DNA of 64,000 nt from Brachybacterium sp. P6-10-X1 (GTDB taxonomy: Bacteria > Actinomycetota > Actinomycetes > Actinomycetales > Dermabacteraceae): the NCBI RefSeq assembly GCF_001969445.1, contig NZ_CP017297.1, positions 1,798,001-1,862,000 on the forward strand, written 5' to 3'. The notes under the pieces are model-generated. The model had not been told where the DNA came from, ran no database searches, and saw only the letters and a program-made list of their open reading frames with translations. The position numbers were made by a program, and so were the translations under genes. Each line of letters opens with the position of its first letter. Position 1 is the first letter of the stretch. This document shows positions 35,788 through 44,832 of the stretch, in pieces.

Positions 35788-36162
35788 GCCTCCCCAATCT
35801 CTCGCCTCCGGAGGACCGGGGGCCGAGTTCCGCATTCGATGAATACTCAGTCCTTGCACACCGGTCGTCGGGCGACGGTACGGTGGTCAACGAGGGCGGC
35901 GCCGCAGCGCGTCGTCGTCGCGGCGACTCGACACGGCGGAGCCGGTCGAGAGGTCGGCGCGACGGGACTGCACGACTGCACACGACGAGATCGCGAGCGG
36001 AGCACACCCGATGGACGAGCCTACACTCCCCGGCCGGGAACAGCGAGTGCCAGCGGTGATGATGCCCATCACGTCCGCCGCCGCTCCCCGCCCGATCTCC
36101 GGCAGGTCTCGCTCGATCACCGGCGCGGGCGTCCGCCGAAGCAGGGTTCGTCGGCCGACGGC
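35788..36162. other. Gene-free interval between map and infA
   Basis: These 375 bp separate the 3' end of map from infA on the minus strand. A TATTCA element around 35840-35846 (minus) could belong to an infA promoter but I see no good -35. Otherwise the interval shows only GC-rich sequence without convincing coding potential. Confidence 0.4.
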
Positions 36163-37011
36163 TCAGGCCCCACGGCCGACCAGCGGGTCCGGGGCGGCGC
36201 GCACACCGCGCAGGGCGAGCTCGGAGGCGCCGCCGTCGCCCGCGGTGAGCACCAGCAGTCCCGCGTCCGTGACGGCGACGGAGTGCTCCCAATGGGCTGC
36301 CCGGCCGCCGGCGGTGGCGCGCACCGTCCAGTCGTCGGCCTCGAGCTCCCAGTTGCCCTGTCCCTGGATGAGCATGGGCTCGATCGCCACGCACATCCCG
36401 GGGCGCACGCGCGGCCCCCGGGTGCGGGTGCGGTAGTTCATGACATCCGGCGCCTGATGCATGGCGGTGCCGATGCCGTGGCCGCCGAAGCCTTCGAGGT
36501 GGGACAGGGACTGCCCGGCCTCGTCCTCGACGTAGTCCTCGATCGCGGCGCCGACGTCGCCGACCCGCTGCGCCGTGGCGAGGGCGGCGATGCCGGCCCA
36601 GAGCGCCTCGCGCGTGATCCGGACCAGGTCCTCGTCCGCCACCGAGCGGGGCGTGCCGACGATGTGGGTGCGCGCCGCATCGGAGTGCCAGCCGTCGATG
36701 ATCAGCCCGCCGTCGATGGAGACGATGTCGCCGTCGGTCAGCGTCCGCTCGTCGGGGATGCCGTGGACCACCACCTCGTTGACGCTGATGCACAGCGTCG
36801 CGGGGTAGCCCTGGTAGCCCAGGAAGTTCGGGGTGGCGCCCTCGTCCACGATCATCTCGTGGGCCAGCCGATCCAGCTCGGCGGTGGTCGTGCCGGGCCG
36901 GATGCTCCGCTGAAGCATCTCGTGCACACGGTGCAGCAGCTGCCCGCTGCGTCGCATGATCTCGATCTGCTCGGGCGTCTTCAGCTCCACCCGCTCCGGG
37001 AGGATGCTCAT
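36163..37011 (-). CDS. map: Type I methionine aminopeptidase
   Basis: 282 residues with the pita-bread fold. Metal ligands are visible as the Asp residues of SIDGGLIIDGWHSDAAR, the His of EGFGGHGIGTAMHQ and the Glu of AIEPML. It removes N-terminal Met from nascent proteins. The ATG overlaps the adk stop (ATGA), showing coupling within secY-adk-map. Confidence 0.96.
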   Translation of the reverse strand: MSILPERVELKTPEQIEIMRRSGQLLHRVHEMLQRSIRPGTTTAELDRLAHEMIVDEGATPNFLGYQGYPATLCISVNEVVVHGIPDERTLTDGDIVSIDGGLIIDGWHSDAARTHIVGTPRSVADEDLVRITREALWAGIAALATAQRVGDVGAAIEDYVEDEAGQSLSHLEGFGGHGIGTAMHQAPDVMNYRTRTRGPRVRPGMCVAIEPMLIQGQGNWELEADDWTVRATAGGRAAHWEHSVAVTDAGLLVLTAGDGGASELALRGVRAAPDPLVGRGA

Positions 37012-37607
37012 CGCTCTGCGAGAGCCTCCTGCAGCGAGACCGTGACCTCGTCGATCGAGGCCATGCCGTCCACCCGCCGCACCAGGCCGCGGTTCTCGTA
37101 GACGTCGATCAGCGGGGCCGTCTGCTCGGCGTACACCTCGAGGCGGCGTCGGATGGTGGCCTCGGTGTCGTCGCTGCGGCCCTCCGCCCTGCCGCGTTCG
37201 ACGAGACGTGCGACGACCGCGTCGGTCTCGACCTGGAGCAGCAGCACGGCGTCCAGCGCGGTGCCGAGCTCGGCGAGCGTTCCGTCGAGGGCCTCGACCT
37301 GGTCGAGGGTGCGGGGATAGCCGTCCAGCAGGAAACCGTTCTGCGCATCGTCCTCGCCCAGACGCGAACGCACCATGTCATTGGTGACGGAGTCCGGGAC
37401 GTACTCCCCGGCGTCCATGTACGACTTCGCGAGCACGCCGAGCTCGGTCTCTCCGGCGACGTTGGCGCGGAAGATGTCCCCCGTGGAGATCGCGGGGATC
37501 GACAGCGACTCAGCCAGACGCACGGCCTGGGTGCCCTTGCCCGCTCCGGGCGGGCCGACGATCAGCAGCCGGCGGGCGGTGGGTGCGGATGAGGAGGAGG
37601 TGGTCAC
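37008..37607 (-). CDS. adk: Adenylate kinase
   Basis: 199 residues. The P-loop GPPGAGKGT is at residues 18-26, the AMP-binding stretch ISTGDIFRANV follows, and FLLDGYPRTLDQVEALD carries the DGYPR motif. The lid is the short form (RGRAEGRSDDT) without the zinc Cys cluster. It interconverts ATP, AMP and ADP. The GTG start overlaps the secY stop by 4 nt. Confidence 0.96.
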   Translation of the reverse strand: MTTSSSSAPTARRLLIVGPPGAGKGTQAVRLAESLSIPAISTGDIFRANVAGETELGVLAKSYMDAGEYVPDSVTNDMVRSRLGEDDAQNGFLLDGYPRTLDQVEALDGTLAELGTALDAVLLLQVETDAVVARLVERGRAEGRSDDTEATIRRRLEVYAEQTAPLIDVYENRGLVRRVDGMASIDEVTVSLQEALAER

Positions 37608-38905
37608 CGAAGAATCCCTTCGTAGTGGTGCTGCTGGAGCTTCGCGTCGATCTGCTTGACGGTGTCGAGGCCGACGCCGATGACGATCAGCAGGGACACG
37701 CCGCCGAGCGGGAAGTTCTGCGAGACGCCGAGATAGGCGAACGCGAGCAGCGGCATCAGGGAGATCACCGCGAGGTACATCGCGCCCGGGGTCTGGATCC
37801 GGTTGATCACGTAGCGCAGGTAGCGCTCCGTGGGCTTGCCGGCGCGCACGTTGGGCACGAACCCGCCGTACTTCTTCATGTTGTCCGCGATCTCCTCCGC
37901 ATTGAAGGTGATCGAGACGTAGAAGAATGCGAAGAAGACGATCAGGGCGACATAGACGACCGCGTAGATCCAGGAGAACGACTGCCCCATCACCAGGTGC
38001 GCGTTGATCCACTGCACCCAGCTCGCCTCCGGGTTGCCGAAGGAGGCGGCCATCTGCGGCAGCGCCAGGATCGAGCTGGCGAAGATGACCGGGATGACGC
38101 CGGCCTGGTTGACCTTGATCGGGATGTAGGTCGAGGTGCCGCCGTACATGCGGCGGCCCACCATCCGCTTGGCGTACTGCACCGGGATGCGGCGCTGGGA
38201 CTGCTCGACGAACACGACGCCGATCATGACCACGAGGGCCACGACGATGACCACGGCGAAGATCATCCAGCCCTGCAGCTGGAAGACCTGCCCCATGGCG
38301 CCCGGGAAGGACGAGGCGATGGAGGTGAAGATCAGCAACGACATGCCGTTGCCGACACCGCGCTCGGTGATCATCTCGCCCATGAACATGATCAGGACGG
38401 TGCCGACGGTCATGGCCAGCACCATCAGCAGCAGCGTGGGCACGGACTGGTCGGGGACCAGCGTGAGGTTGCAGCCCGGGAAGAACTGCCCGGAACGCAC
38501 CAGAGTGATGATCGTGGTCGCCTGCAGCACGCCCAGACCGATGGTCAGGTAGCGCGTGTACTGCGTGAGCTTCGCGGTGCCGGAGGCGCCCTCCTTGTGG
38601 AGGGCCTCGAACCGCGGGATGACCACGCGCAGCAGCTGCACGATGATGGAGGCGGTGATGTAGGGCATCACGCCCAGCGAGAAGACGGACAGCTGCAGCA
38701 GCGCGCCGCCGGAGAACATGTTGATCATGCCCATCGCGGAAGCGCCCTGACCCGCGGACTGATCGGCACACATCATCACGTTGGTGTAATCGAATCCCGG
38801 GGTGGGGACGAAGACGCCGAGGCGATAGATCGCGATCAGGCCGAGCGTGAAGAAGATCTTCGCCCTCAGCTCGGGGGTGCGCAGCGCGCGCACGAACGAG
38901 TTCAC
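37604..38905 (-). CDS. secY: Protein translocase subunit SecY
   Basis: 433 residues with ten transmembrane helices. It contains GVMPYITASIIVQLL (TM2 plug/pore region), FMGEMITERGVGNGMSLLIF (TM5 area) and QRRIPVQYAKRMVGR (cytosolic loop). SecY forms the membrane protein-conducting channel with SecE and SecG. The GTG at 38905 has AGGAGGG 6 nt upstream, so I prefer it over an upstream ATG in frame. A strong hairpin lies between rplO and secY. Confidence 0.97.
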   Translation of the reverse strand: MNSFVRALRTPELRAKIFFTLGLIAIYRLGVFVPTPGFDYTNVMMCADQSAGQGASAMGMINMFSGGALLQLSVFSLGVMPYITASIIVQLLRVVIPRFEALHKEGASGTAKLTQYTRYLTIGLGVLQATTIITLVRSGQFFPGCNLTLVPDQSVPTLLLMVLAMTVGTVLIMFMGEMITERGVGNGMSLLIFTSIASSFPGAMGQVFQLQGWMIFAVVIVVALVVMIGVVFVEQSQRRIPVQYAKRMVGRRMYGGTSTYIPIKVNQAGVIPVIFASSILALPQMAASFGNPEASWVQWINAHLVMGQSFSWIYAVVYVALIVFFAFFYVSITFNAEEIADNMKKYGGFVPNVRAGKPTERYLRYVINRIQTPGAMYLAVISLMPLLAFAYLGVSQNFPLGGVSLLIVIGVGLDTVKQIDAKLQQHHYEGILR

Positions 38906-39007
38906 CAGTTTCCCTCCTGGAGGTCCGGGGACAGGACCGTAGGGCGTCCCGGTCCGTCCCGGTGCCGCAGTTGCTCGGCGGCCATCGGACCGGCCCCCCG
39001 GTATGAC

Positions 39008-39053
39008 GACGGGGCACCGCGGCACAGATTATTCTGCGCCGCAGTGCCCCGTC
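39008..39053 (-). terminator. 21-bp hairpin between rplO and secY
   Basis: Arms 39008-39028 and 39033-39053 enclose a 4-nt loop. On the minus-strand RNA all 21 positions can pair, two of them as G-U wobbles. It begins 9 nt after the rplO stop. A terminator or attenuator that lowers secY-adk-map transcription relative to ribosomal genes is the simplest reading; RNA processing is the alternative. Confidence 0.7.
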
Positions 39054-39062
39054 AAAAGAGAC

Positions 39063-39524
39063 TCACGCGGTGGTGACGGAACCGCCGGCCGCCGCGATCT
39101 TCTGCTCCGCCGAGGCGGAGAACTTCTGTGCGGTGATGTCGAGCTTGACGCTCACGTCACCGGTCCCCAGCACCTTGACGGGCTGGTTCTTGCGCACGGC
39201 GCCCCGGGCGACGAGATCCTCGACCGTGACCGTGCCGCCCTCGGGGAACAGCTCGGCCAGGGTCGCCAGGTTCACGACCTGGTACTCGACGCGGAACGGG
39301 TTGGTGAAGCCGCGCAGCTTGGGCAGACGCATGTGCATCGGCATCTGGCCGCCCTCGAAGCCGACCGGCACCTGGTAACGGGCCTTGGTGCCCTTGGTGC
39401 CGCGACCGGCGGTCTTGCCCTTGGAGGCCTCGCCGCGACCGACGCGGGTGCGCGCGGTCTTCGATCCCGGCGCGGGGCGCAGGTCGTGCAGCTTCAGCAG
39501 GCTGTCGGTGTTCTTGTCAGTCAT
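39063..39524 (-). CDS. rplO: 50S ribosomal protein L15
   Basis: 153 residues. The N-terminal basic segment reads [20 protein letters not shown] and the core includes [19 protein letters not shown]. It is a late-assembly protein of the large subunit. It is 5 nt from rpmD and is the last gene before the rplO-secY hairpin. Confidence 0.98.
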   Translation of the reverse strand: MTDKNTDSLLKLHDLRPAPGSKTARTRVGRGEASKGKTAGRGTKGTKARYQVPVGFEGGQMPMHMRLPKLRGFTNPFRVEYQVVNLATLAELFPEGGTVTVEDLVARGAVRKNQPVKVLGTGDVSVKLDITAQKFSASAEQKIAAAGGSVTTA

Positions 39525-39529
39525 GGAGT

Positions 39530-39709
39530 TCAGTCCACCTCTTCGACCGTCACCAGGTGGGTGACGGCGCGGATCATGCCGCGGATCTCGGGGCGGTCTT
39601 CCTTCACCGCCGAGTCACCGATGCGCTTGAGGCCGAGGCCGCGCAGGGTGGCTCGCTGGCTCTGGTTGCCGCCGATGTCGGAACGGACCTGGGTGACCTT
39701 GATCTGCAT
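39530..39709 (-). CDS. rpmD: 50S ribosomal protein L30
   Basis: 59 residues, starting [20 protein letters not shown] and containing [14 protein letters not shown]. The ATG at 39709 overlaps the rpsE stop (ATGA), which fixes the start although the frame stays open upstream. It lies in the usual rpsE-rpmD-rplO order. Confidence 0.97.
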   Translation of the reverse strand: MQIKVTQVRSDIGGNQSQRATLRGLGLKRIGDSAVKEDRPEIRGMIRAVTHLVTVEEVD

Positions 39710-40398
39710 CAGGCACCCACCTTCTCGGCGCGCGCCGCGGCGCGGCCCTCGGCCTGGGCCCGCAGGAGCGCCGCCGGGGCGACGTCCTCGACCGCGAGGC
39801 CACGACGTGCCGCCACGGCCTCCGGCTCCTCGAGCTGCTTGAGGGCGTCGACGGTGGCCCGCACGATGTTGATCTGGTTGGTCGAGCCGAGCGACTTGGA
39901 GAGCACATCGTGGACTCCGGCGCACTCGAGCACGGCGCGGACCGGACCGCCGGCGATCACGCCGGTGCCCGGGGCGGCCGGGCGCAGCAGGACGACGCCC
40001 GCCGCATCCTCGCCCTGGACCTTGTGCACCACGGTGCCCTGGATGCGGGGGACGCGGAAGAAGTTCTTCTTCGCCTCCTCGACACCCTTGGAGATCGCCG
40101 CGGGCACCTCCTTGGCCTTGCCGTAGCCGACGCCGACCGTGCCGTCGCCGTCCCCGACCACCACGAGGGCGGTGAAGGAGAACCGACGACCGCCCTTGAC
40201 GACCTTCGAGACACGGTTGATGCTGACGACGCGCTCGAGGAACGCCGACTTCTCGGCGTCCTGGCCACGGCCGCGGCCCTGACGGCCACCGCGGTCGCCG
40301 CCCTGGCGCCCGCCGCGCTCGGTGCTGGTGGTGTTGGTGGACTTGTCGTCCCGCCGGCCGGAGGCCGCGGGACCGTTGCTTCGCTGCTGTGCAGCCAT
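39709..40398 (-). CDS. rpsE: 30S ribosomal protein S5
   Basis: 229 residues. About 50 residues of Gly/Arg/Asp-rich sequence precede the S5 core, which starts near [20 protein letters not shown] and includes [15 protein letters not shown] and [21 protein letters not shown]5 helps decoding fidelity and lines the mRNA entry channel. The extended N-terminus is common in actinobacteria. Confidence 0.98.
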   Translation of the reverse strand: MAAQQRSNGPAASGRRDDKSTNTTSTERGGRQGGDRGGRQGRGRGQDAEKSAFLERVVSINRVSKVVKGGRRFSFTALVVVGDGDGTVGVGYGKAKEVPAAISKGVEEAKKNFFRVPRIQGTVVHKVQGEDAAGVVLLRPAAPGTGVIAGGPVRAVLECAGVHDVLSKSLGSTNQINIVRATVDALKQLEEPEAVAARRGLAVEDVAPAALLRAQAEGRAAARAEKVGA

Positions 40399-40435
40399 AT
40401 TCAGATCCTCTTCTCGTCCTGTGTCCGGGGGGCGA

Positions 40436-40828
40436 TCACAGCGCCAGGCCGGCTTCGCGAGCGCCGTCCGCGACGGCGGCCACGCGGCCGTGGTACTTGT
40501 AGCCGCCGCGGTCGAACACGACGGAGTCGATCCCGGCGGCCTTGGCGCGCTCGGCGACCAGGGTCCCGACGGTGCGGGCCTTGTCCGCCTTCGTGGCCTC
40601 GGCGCCGCGCAGGTCCGTCTCCATGGTCGAGGCCGAGGCGAGGGTCCTGCCCACCCCGTCGTCGACGACCTGGACGAAGACGTGCCGTGCGGAACGGGTG
40701 ACGACCAGGCGCGGACGCCCGGCGGTCCCGATGATGCGGCGACGGACCCGCAGGTGGCGACGGCCGCGTGCCCGCAGCTTGCTGCCGCGGTTGCCCTTGG
40801 TGTGCTTGAGTGCGTAACCCATGATCAC
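40436..40828 (-). CDS. rplR: 50S ribosomal protein L18
   Basis: About 130 residues. It contains [20 protein letters not shown], then [17 protein letters not shown] and the end [21 protein letters not shown]18 binds 5S rRNA. The ATG at 40828 overlaps the rplF stop (ATGA); a second ATG two codons on is possible. Confidence 0.97.
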   Translation of the reverse strand: MIMGYALKHTKGNRGSKLRARGRRHLRVRRRIIGTAGRPRLVVTRSARHVFVQVVDDGVGRTLASASTMETDLRGAEATKADKARTVGTLVAERAKAAGIDSVVFDRGGYKYHGRVAAVADGAREAGLAL

Positions 40829-41367
40829 TTACCAGCCTTTCCGGCCTTGCGCACCACGGTCTCGTCCGCGTAGCGCACGCCCTTGCCCTTGTAGGGCTCC
40901 GGCGGGCGGATACCACGGATCTTCGCCGCGACCTGTCCCACCTGCTGCTTGTCGATGCCGGAGACCGAGAACTTGCTCGGGGTCTCGACGGCGAAGGTGA
41001 TCCCCTGGGGGGCCTTCACCGAGACGGGGTGGGAGAAGCCGAGTGCGAACTCGAGATCGGTGCCCTTCGCGGTCACACGGTAGCCCGTGCCCACGATCTC
41101 CAGCTTCTTCTCGTAGCCCTCGGTGACACCGAGGACGATGTTGCTGACGAGCGTGCGGGTCAGGCCGTGCAGCGCACGGTTGTCCTGCTCGTCGTCGGGG
41201 CGGCGGACGACGATCGCGCCGTCGTCGTTGCGCTCGATGGTCAGGGGCGACGGCACCTCGTGCGAGAGCTCGCCCTTGGGGCCGGTCACTGAGATGGTGC
41301 GGCCGCTGATGCTGACGTCAGTGACGGCTGCCGGCACGGGGACCGGTCGGAATCCGATGCGGGACAT
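40825..41367 (-). CDS. rplF: 50S ribosomal protein L6
   Basis: 180 residues of two L6 repeats. It starts [18 protein letters not shown], has the [18 protein letters not shown] segment between repeats and ends [20 protein letters not shown]. It binds near the factor-binding site of the large subunit. It lies between rpsH and rplR. Confidence 0.98.
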   Translation of the reverse strand: MSRIGFRPVPVPAAVTDVSISGRTISVTGPKGELSHEVPSPLTIERNDDGAIVVRRPDDEQDNRALHGLTRTLVSNIVLGVTEGYEKKLEIVGTGYRVTAKGTDLEFALGFSHPVSVKAPQGITFAVETPSKFSVSGIDKQQVGQVAAKIRGIRPPEPYKGKGVRYADETVVRKAGKAGK

Positions 41368-41385
41368 AGTGTTCTCCTCCCCCGC

Positions 41386-41784
41386 TCACCAGATGTAGGC
41401 GAGGACTTCCCCACCCACACCCTTCTGGGCAGCCTGCTTGTCGGTCAGGAGGCCGGAGGACGTGGACAGGATCGCCACGCCCAGGCCGCCGAGGACCTTG
41501 GGCAGATTCGTGGACTTCGCGTACACCCGCAGGCCGGGCTTCGAGATGCGCCGGATACCGGAGATGGCACGCTCCCGGCCGTCGGAGTACTTGAGCTCGA
41601 GGACGAGCACGCTGCCCACCTCGGCCTCGTCCTCGCGCCAGCCGAGGATGTAGCCCTCCGCCTTCAGGATGTCCGCAATGCGGGCCTTCAACTTCGAGTA
41701 CGGCATGGACGCGGTCTCGTGGAACGCGCCTGAGGCGTTCCGGATCCGCGTGAGCATGTCCGCGATCGGGTCGGTCATGGTCAT
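41386..41784 (-). CDS. rpsH: 30S ribosomal protein S8
   Basis: 132 residues. It starts [14 protein letters not shown] and has the C-terminal core [20 protein letters not shown] and [13 protein letters not shown]8 binds helix 21 of 16S rRNA and in E. coli represses the spc operon. AGGAAG lies upstream of the first of two nearby ATGs. Confidence 0.98.
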   Translation of the reverse strand: MTMTDPIADMLTRIRNASGAFHETASMPYSKLKARIADILKAEGYILGWREDEAEVGSVLVLELKYSDGRERAISGIRRISKPGLRVYAKSTNLPKVLGGLGVAILSTSSGLLTDKQAAQKGVGGEVLAYIW

Positions 41785-41854
41785 GTCTGTTGCTTCTTCC
41801 TCACCTGGTTTCCCGCGGCATCATCGCTGTGCCCGGGACCTCTGGCGGTAGTCC

Positions 41855-42040
41855 TTACCAGCTGCTCTTGGTGACGCCGGGGAGCTCACCGCGGTGAGCC
41901 ATCTCGCGAAGGCAGACTCGGCAGAGCCCGAACTTGCGGTACACGGAGTGCGGACGGCCGCAGCGCTGGCACCGGGTGTAGGCGCGCACCGCGAACTTCG
42001 GCTTGCGCTCCGACTTCTTGATCAGGGCTGTCTTGGCCAT
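41855..42040 (-). CDS. rpsN: 30S ribosomal protein S14, zinc-binding type
   Basis: 61 residues. [20 protein letters not shown] gives the four zinc cysteines of the C+ (type Z) form, and [17 protein letters not shown] is the usual end. It is found in the 30S head. It follows rplE directly. Confidence 0.98.
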   Translation of the reverse strand: MAKTALIKKSERKPKFAVRAYTRCQRCGRPHSVYRKFGLCRVCLREMAHRGELPGVTKSSW

Positions 42041-42041
42041 A

Positions 42042-42611
42042 TCAGTTCTCCTTGAAGGGGAAGCCGAGCAGCTTCAGCAGCGCGCGTCCCTCGTCGTCGG
42101 TCTTCGCGGTGGTCACGACCGTGATGTCCATACCACGGACGCGGTCGATCTTGTCCTGGTCGATCTCGTGGAACATGACCTGCTCCGTGAGACCGAAGGT
42201 GTAGTTGCCATTGCCGTCGAAGTGCTTCGGCGACAGACCGCGGAAGTCGCGGATGCGCGGCAGCGCGGTCGACAGCAGACGGTCCAGGAACTCCCACATG
42301 CGGGCGTTGCGCAGGGTGACGTGCACACCGATCGGCATGCCCTCACGCAGCTTGAACTGCGCGATGGACTTGCGGGCCTTGGTGACCTGGGGCTTCTGGC
42401 CGGTGATCTCGGCGAGGTCACGGATGGCCCCATCGATCACCTTGGAATCGCGGGCGGCGTCGCCGACGCCCATGTTCACGACGATCTTGGTCAGTCCCGG
42501 GACCAGCATGACGTTCTCGTAACCGAACTGCTCGGTCAGCTGCGCCTTGACGGTCTCGGTGTACTGGGTCTTCAGGCGCGGGGTGGGCGCCTGGGTGACG
42601 GTCTCGCTCAT
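42042..42611 (-). CDS. rplE: 50S ribosomal protein L5
   Basis: 189 residues. It contains [38 protein letters not shown] sequence (here [12 protein letters not shown]), [20 protein letters not shown] and the end [13 protein letters not shown]. It binds 5S rRNA and contacts P-site tRNA. The ATG at 42611 lies just after the rplX stop, which sets the start. Confidence 0.98.
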   Translation of the reverse strand: MSETVTQAPTPRLKTQYTETVKAQLTEQFGYENVMLVPGLTKIVVNMGVGDAARDSKVIDGAIRDLAEITGQKPQVTKARKSIAQFKLREGMPIGVHVTLRNARMWEFLDRLLSTALPRIRDFRGLSPKHFDGNGNYTFGLTEQVMFHEIDQDKIDRVRGMDITVVTTAKTDDEGRALLKLLGFPFKEN

Positions 42612-42612
42612 C

Positions 42613-42999
42613 TCAGATGTCCTTCCCGGAGCGCTTGGCGTAGCGGACGCGCACCTGCTTGGAGCGGCCGCTGTCGAGCTCGACGGTCTCGACGCGGAAG
42701 CCGACCTTGGTCGGCCTGTTGTCCTCCGGGTCGACCAGGGCCACGTTGGAGACGTGGAGCGAGGCCTCGCGCTGCTCGATGCCGCCCGCGCCGCCGGCCT
42801 GGTTCGGCTTGACGTGATGGGTGCGGCGGTTGATGCCCTCCACGAGCACGCGCTGCGTGTCGGGGAAGACCTGCAGGACGCGGCCCTGCTTGCCCTTGTC
42901 GCCGGCGCTGAGGCCACGCTGGGCGGCCTTGTCGCTGTCGCTGGTGCGGCCGGTGACGACCTGGACGAGGTCGCCCTTCTTGATCTTCATCTTTGCCAT
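42613..42999 (-). CDS. rplX: 50S ribosomal protein L24
   Basis: 128 residues, starting [18 protein letters not shown] (KOW motif) and containing [20 protein letters not shown] and [20 protein letters not shown]. It initiates assembly of the large subunit. It is one nucleotide from rplN and coupled to rplE. Confidence 0.98.
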   Translation of the reverse strand: MAKMKIKKGDLVQVVTGRTSDSDKAAQRGLSAGDKGKQGRVLQVFPDTQRVLVEGINRRTHHVKPNQAGGAGGIEQREASLHVSNVALVDPEDNRPTKVGFRVETVELDSGRSKQVRVRYAKRSGKDI

Positions 43000-43000
43000 A

Positions 43001-43369
43001 TCACAGCACCTCCGGTGCCAGCGAGATGATCTTCATGAAGCGCTTGTCGCGCAGCTCGCGACCGACGGGGCCGAAGATGCGCGTCCCGCGCGGCTCGCCG
43101 TCGGTCTTGAGGATCACCGCCGCGTTCTCGTCGAAGCGGATGTAGGAGCCGTCGGCGCGCCGACGCTCCTTGGACGTACGGACGACGACAGCCTTGATGA
43201 TGTCGCCCTTCTTGACGTTGCCACCGGGGATGGCGTCCTTGACGGTCGCCACGATGGTGTCGCCGATGCTGGCGTAACGGCGACCGGAGCCACCGAGAAC
43301 ACGGATGCAGAGAATCTCCTTGGCACCCGTGTTGTCGGCGACCTTCAGTCGCGACTCCTGCTGAATCAC
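43001..43369 (-). CDS. rplN: 50S ribosomal protein L14
   Basis: 122 residues, starting with GTG ([20 protein letters not shown]) and containing [20 protein letters not shown] and [18 protein letters not shown] lies 5 nt before the GTG. L14 forms intersubunit bridge B8. Here it is the first gene of the spc unit, since 1.7 kb separates it from rpsQ. Confidence 0.98.
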   Translation of the reverse strand: MIQQESRLKVADNTGAKEILCIRVLGGSGRRYASIGDTIVATVKDAIPGGNVKKGDIIKAVVVRTSKERRRADGSYIRFDENAAVILKTDGEPRGTRIFGPVGRELRDKRFMKIISLAPEVL

Positions 43370-43776
43370 TCGTTCTCCTATCGTCTCACCGGTTCTCTTC
43401 CGGCTCGCGGGAGCGAGCGGGCCGAGCCTTGCGGAACGGAATATGGACACTGCATGGTGCGCCGTATCGCCCCTGGTCACAGGTGCGACCGCGGACATCA
43501 CCGCCGACGGGCTCCGGGCACCAAAAAACCCTCGGCCGGACTCAAGCACTGGCATGGTGAACGCGTGGCGTTCGCTTCTGGTGCACGGTCTCCGGCGAGG
43601 ACGGATCTGGTGGTCCCGGATCCTGTCGCGGACTCCTGCTCGCACGCACCGAGGGTGAGCGCGCACAGGTGTCCGGCAACCGCTCAAGTCTACGGGGTGG
43701 CACCTGACCTGTCACCCCTTCGCAGCTGCCGAGCCGGTGTGTGCTTGCTCTCCCGAAGCATCCGTACACTCGGGGG
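43370..43776. other. rplN leader and promoter region
   Basis: This interval lies between rplN (minus) and a plus-strand gene, so promoters for both should be here. I could not define a clear -35/-10 pair for the spc operon. An A6 run at 43522-43527 stands out from the GC-rich surroundings. No convincing coding sequence is present. Confidence 0.4.
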
Positions 43777-44190
43777 ATGATCGATATCGACGTCGCCCGC
43801 AGGCTGCAGGAGTCGGGGCTCCTCTGGGACCCGGTGGAGGGGGACCTCTTCACGATCGACACGGAGCTGCTCCGCGACGAGGCGTTCATGCTCTCCTCGA
43901 TGGTGGTCGAACCCGGGGTGGGCCGCGCTGGGGAGCGGGTCTTCCGCTTCAACGGCACCACCGAATGGGCGTTGGATTCCGTCGAGCAGCACGAGGCGAT
44001 CTGGATCCCCCGGGAGGACCAGCTGCGGGCAGCACTCGGAGGGATGTTCCGCGCGCTGCGCCGAGAGGCCGACGGGACCTTCGTCGTCCTCGTCGGCAGC
44101 CTCGACGACGACGAGCCGCGTGAGATCCGCGCCCCGCATGCCGAGGACGCCTATGCGGGCGCCCTGCTGGTGCACCTCACGGCCGGCTGA
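43777..44190 (+). CDS. Conserved actinobacterial protein of unknown function (often labelled CpaE-like)
   Basis: A 137-residue soluble protein starting MIDIDVARRLQESGLLWDPV. The middle reads RVFRFNGTTEWALDSVEQHE followed by AIWIPREDQLRAALGGMF. Short proteins of this type are conserved in actinobacteria and often named pilus assembly protein CpaE, but no ATPase motif is present, so that name is doubtful. GGGGGA precedes the ATG. It is transcribed against the ribosomal genes and sits inside the superoperon. Its stop codon falls in an 8-bp repeat array. Confidence 0.78.
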   Translation: MIDIDVARRLQESGLLWDPVEGDLFTIDTELLRDEAFMLSSMVVEPGVGRAGERVFRFNGTTEWALDSVEQHEAIWIPREDQLRAALGGMFRALRREADGTFVVLVGSLDDDEPREIRAPHAEDAYAGALLVHLTAG

Positions 44191-44259
44191 GGCCGCGAGG
44201 CCGCAAGGTCGCAAGGCCACGAGGCCACGAGGCCGCGAGGCCGCGAGGCCGCGAGGCCG
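44190..44259 (+). repeat. 8-bp tandem repeat array (8.75 units)
   Basis: The unit AGGCCGCG is repeated head to tail with small variants (AGGCCGCA, AGGTCGCA, AGGCCACG). It starts at the last base of the stop codon of the preceding gene. This looks like slippage-generated sequence. Confidence 0.92.
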
Positions 44260-44379
44260 ACCCTGGATCGATCCGAACCCCGCGGCCCGCAGCGCCGCAC
44301 TGCGCCGCGAGTCACCGTGACTCGCGCGGGGACCCGCATCGCGGCATCGCCGTACTGCCCTGCACCGCCACGCGGCGTT

Positions 44380-44528
44380 CCGCGCCGCGCCGTTCCGCAC
44401 CGGAACGTTCCGTACTGCACCGTTCCGTTCCGATCCGCACTGCCTCGCCCCGTTCCGCGGTGTTCCGCACCGCGCCGTTCCGTTTCGCACCGGACCGTTC
44501 CGCGCCGCACCGCTCCGCACCGCACCTC
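44380..44528. repeat. Degenerate CCGTTCCGCA-type repeat tract
   Basis: A stretch of about 150 bp is built from variants of CCGTTCCGCACCG with a 5/10-bp rhythm. All frames stay open because stop-forming triplets are absent, so long ORFs across it are not evidence of genes. Confidence 0.7.
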
Positions 44529-44536
44529 TGAGCCAA

Positions 44537-44613
44537 GACACGCACGCCCGTTCCACCCAAACGCTTCATGGACGGGCCATATCCGTGGAACCGGCGCTGA
44601 CCGCCAGCGTGTC
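44537..44613. repeat. Hairpin-type repeat element, copy 1
   Basis: A 77-bp element has outer arms GACACGC (44537) and GCGTGTC (ending 44613) and inner arms GTTCCAC (44550) and GTGGAAC (44585-44591). A second copy at 44720-44797 matches 60 of 77 aligned positions with a 1-nt gap. The family is unknown to me. Confidence 0.75.
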
Positions 44614-44719
44614 GGGGACCCGGCGCGCAGCGGACCCGCTCCGCTGCGGCCGACCGACTCTCACCCGGCGTACGGGGCCGAGCCACTCCCGAGCCGCCGA
44701 CACGCACTCCCGTATTGCC

Positions 44720-44797
44720 GACACGCACAGCCGTTCCACCGATACGCACCACGGACGGTTCGTACCGGTGGAATCGGTGCTCACGTACCAGCGTGTC
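44720..44797. repeat. Hairpin-type repeat element, copy 2
   Basis: The same plan as copy 1 at nearly identical spacing: GACACGC at 44720, GTTCCAC at +13, GTGGAAT at +48, GCGTGTC at +71. The inner stem TTCCACCGATACG / CGTACCGGTGGAA pairs with one mismatch. An extra isolated GACACGC lies at 44698. Confidence 0.75.
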
Positions 44798-44832
44798 GCG
44801 CACGGCGCGGACGTCAGGAGTCCGGCTAGCTC

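Noticed and set aside
43777..44190. Naming the 137-residue protein CpaE (pilus assembly)
   Set aside because: Database-style labels use this name for similar short proteins, but there is no P-loop ATPase or receiver domain and no pilus genes nearby.
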